Positions 6,191-12,548 of a DNA stretch of 12,548 nucleotides are shown here, piece by piece. Positions within the stretch are counted from its first letter, which is position 1. Each line of letters opens with the position of its first letter. The DNA comes from a bacterium (lineage in GTDB: Bacteria > UBA9089 > CG2-30-40-21 > SBAY01): NCBI GenBank assembly GCA_030018635.1, contig JASEHU010000035.1, positions 1 to 12,548 of the forward strand. Direction: 5' to 3'. The notes beneath the pieces are model-generated. The model was not told the origin of the DNA and made no database searches. It saw nothing but the letters and a program-made list of their open reading frames with translations. A program made the translations under genes and the position numbers.

Positions 6191-6273
6191 GGAGTCAGAA
6201 TCCAGGAGTCAGAATAAACCTCACTCCAGGAGCGCCTTTTTTATTCTGACTCCTGACTCCTGAATTCTGACTA
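6191..6273. repeat. GGAGTCA-unit palindrome in the divergent intergenic region
   Basis: The inner stem is a perfect 14-base match: GGAGTCAGAATAAA (6205-6218) with TTTATTCTGACTCC (6240-6253). Outside it, 6191-6204 pairs with 6261-6273 if one extra 7-base unit (TGACTCC, 6254-6260) in the right arm is looped out. The arms thus differ by exactly one heptamer. The central 21 bases contain a small CTCCAGGAG palindrome. The element sits 30 bases upstream of the rightward promoter. Confidence 0.85.
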
Positions 6274-6302
6274 CTGGAAATTTCTGTAATTTTTTAAATT
6301 TA

Positions 6303-6331
6303 TTGACAACTAAAGATAATTATGGTATAAC
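6303..6331 (+). promoter_or_regulatory. sigma-70-type promoter of the large surface protein gene
   Basis: TTGACA (6303-6308) and TATAAC (6326-6331) are separated by 17 bases. The expected transcription start (about 7-8 bases after the -10 box) falls at 6338-6340, which is the ATG itself, so the message is probably leaderless. No Shine-Dalgarno sequence precedes the ATG. Confidence 0.7.
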
Positions 6332-6339
6332 TAATATTG

Positions 6340-9300
6340 ATGAAACGGTTTATTTTTGCCGTATTTTTAATCTGGGCTTATGGCATTTGTCAGGCGGCTG
6401 ACCCTGTCGTGAGCAAGGTCATACTTTTTGAAGATGACAATGGCGGCACGACTACTCAAACTACACAAATGACTCCAGGTAACGAGATGACACTGGTGGT
6501 AGAGGTTTCAGACGCTGATGGATTTAAAGACATCTATGGAGTGAATTTCTATCTCTGGGATTCTCTTACCACCACTCAATATGCCGCTGATACACCTACC
6601 GACCACGCAGTTTATCTTTGGAGTAATAACTCAGGTTGGCAATTAAGAGGTCCGTTGAGTTCTACCTGGACAATTGATGAGGCTAATTGTTTCCTTCCTG
6701 CTACTAATACTATTGCTACCCAAACCTTGAAATTGGTCTTTACACCAGGAATCATATCAAGATATGAGGAGGAGGCTAATTGGAAGATTAGTGTTAAAGT
6801 TTCATCCTGGACCCAAAGTGCCTCTGGATTAGACGGAATAAATGTTAGCAATGCCTTCTACAGCGAGATAAATATTGATGGAATTGTCTTTTTCCCCTCT
6901 AATTTTGCCGGAACAAATGATAATCCGAGCCAACTTAATCTCAACCTCATCGCTAACGGAACATATACCCTTAAAAATAGGGCAGGGGATTTTGTGAGCG
7001 AAGGTGGCACCATCTTTTTACCTGGCCCTCTTGGTTATGCCTTAACCAATACGGTTACTGAGCAGACAACCATAACTACTACCGAGCAAATCATTGGGAC
7101 TTACTCGATAACTTCAGAACAAGGTGCAACCCAAACTATGTATCTCTGGCTGGATTACCCGTCAGGGAAACATTCTGGTAGTTACACCAGCCAATTATAT
7201 CTTAAAACTACTACACCAGGGACAACATCAGGAATTGAGGCAGTGGCTACCCTCACGGCATACATCAAAAAACCTACTGATTATGTGGCATTTACAGCCG
7301 AAAATTTGCCTACAAAATGGAGTCATCCAGGGCAAACCAACCTTGAGATTCTAAAGATACTGGCAGAAAATTCCTACGCCTCTACGAAAATTATTACCGC
7401 GATTAAATTAACCAATCTGACCCAGGGTTCTGGAACACAAGCCAATTTAGACGCACAGATTAGTCGCCTGTCCCTATCAGGAACAAGCACCATCTTTTCT
7501 TGCGGCACAGCGTTCTTTAACAACCTTAATATCCCGATTCCGCCCGGGACGAGCACATTTTCGATTACCTATGACCTCTCCCTGAATAACGCAAAAGATG
7601 GGGATATGATAGACATCCAATTGGAGGAGATAACCTTAACTTCAACTGTAACCGTTGCGGCGAACCTTCCGTTAAATTCTTATGGACATCATTTTGTAGA
7701 TGGGATGGTTTTTTCACAGGTAAAGGTTAATAATGTCCCGCCAGGTAGTTTCAAATCGGGTGAATTGAATAATTTGGTCATGGATATAGTTGTACCGGCA
7801 AATGGTTATGCGACCGATACGCTAACCTATTTAGGTGTAGAAAATGCAGGGACAGCTGTCCAGGATGATGTTACGCTTAAATTATGGGTTGATAATGGAG
7901 ATGAGATATTTCAATCAGGGACGGATACCTGTTTGGGCACAATGAGTTGGACAGGTGCCTTGTGGCAAAGAACAGGATTAAATCAAACCATAGGAACTAC
8001 GGGGTTAAAGATATTTATTACGGCGGATATTACTGATACTGCCTACGAAGGCAGAACAATTAAAATCAGAATACCGATAAACGGTATTGGGGTTTCATCA
8101 AATAATGATGGACCAATAGATGAACCGATTACTAACCCTTCCTCCCAATGGATTAAGGTGTATAATAAGGTTATATTCGAGGCATTAGATTTACTGAAGG
8201 AAAAGGTTTATCCGGGTGATAGGGGGGTGGATATTTTAAGTTTATCGGTCAGTAATTATTATACTCAAACTCAAACCCTAACCTCTTTAAACCTGACTAA
8301 TGCCAACATTGGTTCTGGAAGTGTAGCCGAGCTTGATTCAGAGGTTGATACCCTCTATCTTTATGAAGGTACTAAGACTATCGGTATGAGTAACTATCAC
8401 CATGGCCAGGCAATATTTTCAAGGTTGAACATTAGCCTTGTTCCGGAGGAAACAAAATATCTCAGGGTAAAATATGATGTTTCGCAGTCTAAGGCTAAAG
8501 ATGGTGATATAATTGATAGTCATATTTTACTACCTTATGATATTGAATTTGAATCCGGGACAGCAAGCATAGGAGGGATATTTCCACTGAATTCTTTTGG
8601 CTTTCAGGTAATAGACGGATTAGTCAATACCCAGATTATTAATTATGGTGCCCAAATGCTCACCGTCGCTACTGGCACAACGGATGTTTCAGTCCTGGAT
8701 TTGCTCATTCCAGGTAATGGCTATGCACCGGGGAGCTTAACTAAAATGAGGCTTAAAAATAGTGGGACGGCAAGGGATTCAAGAGATATAAAGACGGTTA
8801 AATTATGTGATGAGGTTAATATACATTTAGGCACGGCTACCTGGAATCAAGAAGAAGAATATTGGGAATGGACAGGAACCATCTCTGCTCCCTGTCGGAT
8901 ACTTGTTAAGGTAGATATTGCCAATGAGCCAATTAAGGGCTCTACCATAATGATGAAGATTCCGGTAAATGGTTTGGAGTTCACATCGGATAATGACGGA
9001 CCAATAGATTCTGAGGTAATCAATCCTTATGTCCAGACAATATCTGAGGGATTACTCTCCTCATTAAAATTAGTCTTACCAAAGGTGGCCGTAGGAGGGA
9101 CGGTAACGGTTGTTATGCTGGTAAAAAATACCTCAACCGAGGATGTGCATACAGTTACCCCGACGCTATCTATTCTGGAAGGTATTGGAAGTGTTAGCCT
9201 GGTAAGTGTGCCTGCGTCTGTAGCAAAACTTTCTGGGGGTTCTTCGACAGAGTTTATCTGGACATACAAGGCAATTGTTTCCGGTACACTTACCTTTAGC

Positions 9301-11472
9301 GGCTACGCCACAAGCACTACCCTTTGTTCTATTCCTACCTGCTCAGAAATTTTGTATATCCAGGAGATACCTGACAAATTAATGGTAAGAAATATACCGA
9401 CTATGCCCTTTGAGGTCAACGAAGGACAAGGCAATATAATTCCAATGAGTATTATTTTTGAAAACTTTGGCGAGCTAACGTTCACTGGTGGAATTGAAAT
9501 TGGTACCCTGACCTTTGATGTGGGGACAATACCTCATCAGGCTATTACCGGGATAACAGTTATGCACGGTGGCATTATCTATGGGAGTAAAACAGATATT
9601 GAAACCGTAGGTGAACTTATTGTTTTATCCCTGACCACACCTCTTGTTATTCTTCCAAATGAGGCAATAGCGGTAAATTTAATAATTGAAATTCCAACAT
9701 CAACTACGATTAATAGGTTTCAAATAAGCCTGCCCGGAACCCAAAATATTACCGCTTGCGATGTGAATTCTAAGGTAGCAATACCCATCATAGAAGGGAT
9801 TTTCCCGCTGGAATCAGGTTATACGAATATCAAAAAACCATCTCAAGGAGTAACCGTCCATCTCACGGGAGACAATAAATTTGTCAACAAAGGACAACTC
9901 GGTGTTCTGGCTGGACAGATTGTCTTTGAAAATGAAGGGGTGGGTGTGTCAGAGGTAAAGGTATGGCAGATTACCTTGAAAAGCCTGGTTGAACTAAATA
10001 AGGCTATTTCTATGGTCAAGATAAGGGATGCCGATATGGTTTATGCTCAAAAAACTACTGCATCAAACCAATCTATTGAATTGTCCCTTGACACGGCTAT
10101 TATTTTATACGGCAATATTCCCAAAACAGTGGATGTCATCGTTGATGTAGTTGGGACCCCATCGGCTAACGAATTTCAGTTTGGTTCAATCTCGATTATC
10201 GTTAAGGATTCAAATACCAATAAAGATGTAGGTGTTTTTAGCACAGGGACTACCTCGTTCATTAAGTTTCAGGATTCAGCCCAGGAGGTTATTATTACTG
10301 GGACTGCCACTATCCCTTCCAGGGTCTATCCAGGTCAATCAGGTATCAAGGCATTTGAATTAACAGTTGGTAATCCAGGAACTACAAATAGTGCCGGCAT
10401 TTTATTGACTGCGGTAACATTGAATGTCCCCCAGGTTATATGGGGAATAATAATAGAAGGTGGGTTTGGCACATACACGACTCAAGTTGGTACACAAACT
10501 CTATTACTTATTACCCCGGCGACTGTTACCCCACAAACCACGATTACCCTTAATTTAAAAATAGACCTTCGGCAAGATGCAAATTTAGGCGAGTGCAAAT
10601 TAGATTTGCTTGGTCTGACCTTTGTCGATGCGAATGAACCTTTGAAGGTGATTCCATCTACCTTTTCCACAATCCTTGCCTTAACCCAAATTCAAGAGAA
10701 ACCTCAAGGACTTGCGGTTTCTTCTCAAAGCCGGATGCCGGTAAATGTAAACAAAGGGGAGAGAAATATCCTGGCATTACGAATAACATTTGCCAACCAG
10801 GGGGGAACAAATACCGGTCTGATTAAGGTAGCCACCGTAACCTTGGGTGTTTCAACCAGGTTCAATAGTCCAATCCCTGCCGACGCTGTCCTCTCGAAGG
10901 TAACTTTATCCTACAATGGCACACAAACAACCGCTATTCCACTTACTGACCCGAATATAATTATAAAGGTAATGCCTGCTTTAGAGGTTGAAGTGGCTAA
11001 TTCACGGACTATGGAGGTATTGCTCGACATACCAGGTATGGCGACGGCAAAGGATTTCAGGATTAGATTAGTAAATGTCCAGGCAACGGATGATTGGGGT
11101 AATCCTGTAAATGTTGCCGGCATTTTCCCGATGTGGTCTGAGTCGGCTATCATTTTCGAGTCGAGTTTTGAGAATTCATTTACCAACTATCCCAACCCAT
11201 TTGCCGCTGGGAAGGAATCTACAACTATTGCTTACTACTTACCGCAAGATGCCTATGTTACCATAAAAATTTATACCGTTATTGGCGATATAGTTATTAC
11301 CTTGCTGGAGGATAGTTTTAAATCTAGTGGTATGCATCAAGAGGATAGATGGGATGGCAGAAATGGGGTAGGGGATGTTGTGCTGAATGGGGTATATTTT
11401 TGCCAGATTAAGGTGAATTATCTCGCCGGCGGTTCAGACAAGAAGGTGCGCAAGATAGCGGTAGTAAGGTAG
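6340..11472 (+). CDS. large secreted repeat protein with C-terminal FlgD-like sorting domain
   Basis: A 1710-residue protein, probably displayed on or released from the cell surface; ligand unknown. It begins with a signal peptide (MKRFIFAVFLIWAYGICQA, cleavage likely before ADPVV). There are beta-rich domains to about 315, including VSDADGFKDIYGVNFYLWD. Two tandem copies of one long module follow (about 316-610 and 611-899), sharing SGT/SGS-x-A-x-L-D, YDLS/YDVS-x-x-x-AKDGD, PLNS-x-G-x-x-x-DG, P-x-NGYA and NDGPID. An Ig-like segment is next, then four shorter modules (from about 1012, 1161, 1314 and 1453) beginning with VNEGQ, VNKGQ, VYPGQ and VNKGE, each followed by F/V-x-N-x-G. Residues 1616-1710 form a FlgD-like domain (NYPNPF, WDGRN, GVYFCQI, KIAVVR), often a type-IX-secretion or anchoring tail. 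I use the ATG at 6340; a TTG one codon earlier is possible but lies at the predicted RNA start. The gene is monocistronic between a promoter and a palindrome. Confidence 0.85.
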   Translation: MKRFIFAVFLIWAYGICQAADPVVSKVILFEDDNGGTTTQTTQMTPGNEMTLVVEVSDADGFKDIYGVNFYLWDSLTTTQYAADTPTDHAVYLWSNNSGWQLRGPLSSTWTIDEANCFLPATNTIATQTLKLVFTPGIISRYEEEANWKISVKVSSWTQSASGLDGINVSNAFYSEINIDGIVFFPSNFAGTNDNPSQLNLNLIANGTYTLKNRAGDFVSEGGTIFLPGPLGYALTNTVTEQTTITTTEQIIGTYSITSEQGATQTMYLWLDYPSGKHSGSYTSQLYLKTTTPGTTSGIEAVATLTAYIKKPTDYVAFTAENLPTKWSHPGQTNLEILKILAENSYASTKIITAIKLTNLTQGSGTQANLDAQISRLSLSGTSTIFSCGTAFFNNLNIPIPPGTSTFSITYDLSLNNAKDGDMIDIQLEEITLTSTVTVAANLPLNSYGHHFVDGMVFSQVKVNNVPPGSFKSGELNNLVMDIVVPANGYATDTLTYLGVENAGTAVQDDVTLKLWVDNGDEIFQSGTDTCLGTMSWTGALWQRTGLNQTIGTTGLKIFITADITDTAYEGRTIKIRIPINGIGVSSNNDGPIDEPITNPSSQWIKVYNKVIFEALDLLKEKVYPGDRGVDILSLSVSNYYTQTQTLTSLNLTNANIGSGSVAELDSEVDTLYLYEGTKTIGMSNYHHGQAIFSRLNISLVPEETKYLRVKYDVSQSKAKDGDIIDSHILLPYDIEFESGTASIGGIFPLNSFGFQVIDGLVNTQIINYGAQMLTVATGTTDVSVLDLLIPGNGYAPGSLTKMRLKNSGTARDSRDIKTVKLCDEVNIHLGTATWNQEEEYWEWTGTISAPCRILVKVDIANEPIKGSTIMMKIPVNGLEFTSDNDGPIDSEVINPYVQTISEGLLSSLKLVLPKVAVGGTVTVVMLVKNTSTEDVHTVTPTLSILEGIGSVSLVSVPASVAKLSGGSSTEFIWTYKAIVSGTLTFSGYATSTTLCSIPTCSEILYIQEIPDKLMVRNIPTMPFEVNEGQGNIIPMSIIFENFGELTFTGGIEIGTLTFDVGTIPHQAITGITVMHGGIIYGSKTDIETVGELIVLSLTTPLVILPNEAIAVNLIIEIPTSTTINRFQISLPGTQNITACDVNSKVAIPIIEGIFPLESGYTNIKKPSQGVTVHLTGDNKFVNKGQLGVLAGQIVFENEGVGVSEVKVWQITLKSLVELNKAISMVKIRDADMVYAQKTTASNQSIELSLDTAIILYGNIPKTVDVIVDVVGTPSANEFQFGSISIIVKDSNTNKDVGVFSTGTTSFIKFQDSAQEVIITGTATIPSRVYPGQSGIKAFELTVGNPGTTNSAGILLTAVTLNVPQVIWGIIIEGGFGTYTTQVGTQTLLLITPATVTPQTTITLNLKIDLRQDANLGECKLDLLGLTFVDANEPLKVIPSTFSTILALTQIQEKPQGLAVSSQSRMPVNVNKGERNILALRITFANQGGTNTGLIKVATVTLGVSTRFNSPIPADAVLSKVTLSYNGTQTTAIPLTDPNIIIKVMPALEVEVANSRTMEVLLDIPGMATAKDFRIRLVNVQATDDWGNPVNVAGIFPMWSESAIIFESSFENSFTNYPNPFAAGKESTTIAYYLPQDAYVTIKIYTVIGDIVITLLEDSFKSSGMHQEDRWDGRNGVGDVVLNGVYFCQIKVNYLAGGSDKKVRKIAVVR

Positions 11473-11522
11473 AGGTAGAGTATCATTTCTCTTTCTCTTT
11501 ACCTTTACCTCTACCTTTACCT
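11466..11522. repeat. GGTAGA-unit palindrome at the end of the surface protein gene
   Basis: The left arm (AAGGTAGAGGTAGAG, 11466-11480) pairs with 11503-11517 at 14 of 15 positions. The right side is a longer pyrimidine run of hexamer-like units (CTTTAC, CTTTAC, CTCTAC, CTTTAC). The stop codon of the large gene (11470-11472) lies inside the left arm. The hairpin could end or protect the transcript, but it is not followed by a U run, so I do not call it a terminator. Confidence 0.75.
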
Positions 11523-11577
11523 ATCAATTGAGATGTAACAGAGTAGTAGATGACCTATAAAAAGAGGAGAAAATCCA

Positions 11578-12330
11578 TTGAACATATTATTAACCAACGA
11601 TGATGGAATAAAGGCAGAAGGATTACATGCATTAAGGAAGGGCTTAAGTAAATTGGGTAAAGTAATCATCATTGCCCCTGATAGGGAAAGGAGTGCCTCG
11701 GGACATTCATTGACCTTGACTCATCCTATCAGGGTAGAGCAGATTGATGAGGATACCTTTGTTACCGATGGAACACCGGCAGATTGTATCAACATAGGTA
11801 TTTTTGGGATTTTGCCCACAAGACCGGATTTGATTGTCTCTGGAATCAACCCGGGACCTAATTTAGGCGAAGATATAACCTATTCAGGCACAGTATCTGC
11901 GGCGATGGAAGGGACACTTTTAAAAATCCCTTCTTTTGCTATTTCAATGGGTAGTTATACAAACCCTCAATTTGATTTTGCCGCAGAATTTGCCTCTAAA
12001 ATAGCTGACCTTATTTTAAATCATGGATTACCACCTTATACCTTTTTAAATGTCAATGTGCCTAATGGGCCTGAGGAAAAAATCAAGGGTGTTTCTATTA
12101 CCCATTTAGGAAATCGGAAATATCAGGAAGAATTAATCAAAAGGCTTGACCCAAGAGGTAAGGTCTATTATTGGATTGGTAGTAAGGTAGTAGTTGATGA
12201 ACCAGGAAAAGAAGGCACAGATGTTAGAGCAATTCAGGAGGATAAAATCTCGATTACCCCAATTCATTTAGATATGACCAATTATCCAGCTATCCCGGAG
12301 ATTAAACTATCCATCGAAGGTAAGCTATGA
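11578..12330 (+). CDS. surE: SurE, 5'/3'-nucleotidase (survival protein)
   Basis: Metal-dependent phosphatase that removes phosphate from nucleoside 5'- and 3'-monophosphates (and short polyphosphates in some homologues); cytoplasmic. The 250-residue protein begins MNILLTNDDG with the metal-binding Asp 8 and Asp 9, continues with Ser 39 (ERSASGHSLTLT) and Asn 91 (VSGINPGPNLGEDITYSGTVSAAMEG), the standard SurE active site, and has the later VNVPN motif. Length is normal for the family. The start is TTG at 11578 with AGGAG 8 bases before it, which gives the exact family N-terminus. The 105-base gap to the large gene contains the palindrome and no clear promoter; a TATAAA at about 11556 lacks a -35 box at the right distance. 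Confidence 0.96.
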   Translation: MNILLTNDDGIKAEGLHALRKGLSKLGKVIIIAPDRERSASGHSLTLTHPIRVEQIDEDTFVTDGTPADCINIGIFGILPTRPDLIVSGINPGPNLGEDITYSGTVSAAMEGTLLKIPSFAISMGSYTNPQFDFAAEFASKIADLILNHGLPPYTFLNVNVPNGPEEKIKGVSITHLGNRKYQEELIKRLDPRGKVYYWIGSKVVVDEPGKEGTDVRAIQEDKISITPIHLDMTNYPAIPEIKLSIEGKL

Positions 12331-12340
12331 ATACATTTTT

Positions 12341-12427
12341 CCCGAACAAATTGAGATTTTCAATACCGTGGGGAACGGAAGCCCGACCTTGTTCGGGGGA
12401 GATGTCCTCAAACTCGTTGAGGCTTCC
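12341..12427. other. hairpin-rich stretch after surE, nature unknown
   Basis: CCCGAACAA (12341-12349) pairs with TTGTTCGGG (12389-12397). Enclosed are two small hairpins: ATTGA/TCAAT (12350-12354 with 12360-12364) and CCGT/ACGG (12366-12369 with 12375-12378), giving a three-way-junction-like fold. A further hairpin CCTCAA/TTGAGG (12406-12411 with 12417-12422) follows, and GGAAGCC (12377-12383) could alternatively pair with GGCTTCC (12421-12427). Several reading frames across 12302-12548 are open on both strands, including one open to the window edge (containing TLFGGDVLKLVEASNI) and one starting ATG at 12327 that overlaps the surE stop; none resembles a family I know. It may be a structured RNA, a dispersed non-coding element or a gene remnant. 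Confidence 0.35.
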
Positions 12428-12520
12428 AACATCCGTTCTTGTGGTTACTTTCCACCGTTCACTGAGCGATTACCACTTCAGTCTAAATTTTTGCGACCTG
12501 TGCAATCGGAAATTTACCTT

Positions 12521-12548
12521 GAATGTAGAATATTGAATGTAGAATGTA
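12521..12548. repeat. GAATGTA heptamer tract cut by the window edge
   Basis: Exactly four 7-base units: GAATGTA, GAATATT, GAATGTA, GAATGTA. This has the same build as the arms of the other palindromes, so it is probably the left arm of another one whose partner lies beyond the window. Confidence 0.7.

Noticed and set aside
6034..6249. 71-codon plus-strand frame in the divergent intergenic region
   Set aside because: It overlaps the leftward promoter region and the palindrome, has no ribosome site I can see and resembles no family.
6612..11186. Minus-strand open frames inside the large surface protein gene
   Set aside because: They are short, antisense to a long well-supported coding frame, and show no family resemblance.
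1446..11522. Palindromes as intrinsic terminators
   Set aside because: Stems are strong, but none is followed by a clear U tract in the direction of transcription, and three lie between genes that seem to form one operon.
12327..12536. 69-codon frame overlapping the surE stop
   Set aside because: The ATGA overlap is attractive, but the peptide has no recognisable family, crosses several hairpins and ends in the heptamer tract; kept only as part of the unknown structured region.
12521..12548. CRISPR-like array
   Set aside because: The units are contiguous heptamers with no spacers of unique sequence.

Overview
The window looks like a piece of an AT-rich genome from an anaerobic, probably uncultivated bacterium. 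The bacterial signs are two sigma-70-type promoters with 17-base spacers, clear Shine-Dalgarno sites, and a very large secreted protein ending in a FlgD-like/type-IX-like sorting domain. Several sulfur genes, in contrast, are of the kind best known from methanogenic archaea and strict anaerobes. I cannot name the species; a candidate phylum with T9SS-like surface proteins is my inference.

Left part (about 197-5984, all on the minus strand, so read right to left): a homocysteine-biosynthesis protein (HcyBio/DUF39), a NIL-domain two-cluster ferredoxin, a putative antitoxin overlapping a PIN-domain toxin, a small DUF2283 protein, a Thi4 thiazole synthase, SufC and one SufB/SufD-family scaffold protein. 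A good promoter (TTGACA-17-TAAAAT) lies just upstream of the HcyBio gene. Three ways of putting inorganic sulfur into biomolecules are therefore adjacent: homocysteine/methionine, the thiazole of thiamine, and Fe-S clusters. No cysteine desulfurase is present, and Thi4 carries His where the suicide yeast enzyme has its sulfur-donor Cys. I infer a sulfide-fed sulfur-assimilation locus interrupted by a toxin-antitoxin module.

Middle (5985-6339): a divergent intergenic region with the leftward promoter, a pair of TTACCTGAT direct repeats, a palindromic repeat element, and a rightward promoter so close to its gene that the mRNA is probably leaderless.

Right part (plus strand): a 1710-residue secreted repeat protein (6340-11472) with two tandem copies of a ~290-residue module, four shorter beta-rich modules and a C-terminal FlgD-like domain. 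It is followed by surE (5'/3'-nucleotidase) and a hairpin-rich stretch of unknown nature to the window end.

Across the whole window, intergenic gaps hold the same kind of element: a large hairpin whose arms are built of short tandem units (mostly 7 bases), with a different unit sequence at every site. Five such hairpins and a sixth partial one are visible, several running over the stop codons of neighbouring genes. They resemble the short tandemly repeated heptamer (STRR-like) elements of cyanobacteria and are the most striking structure that gene annotation does not explain.
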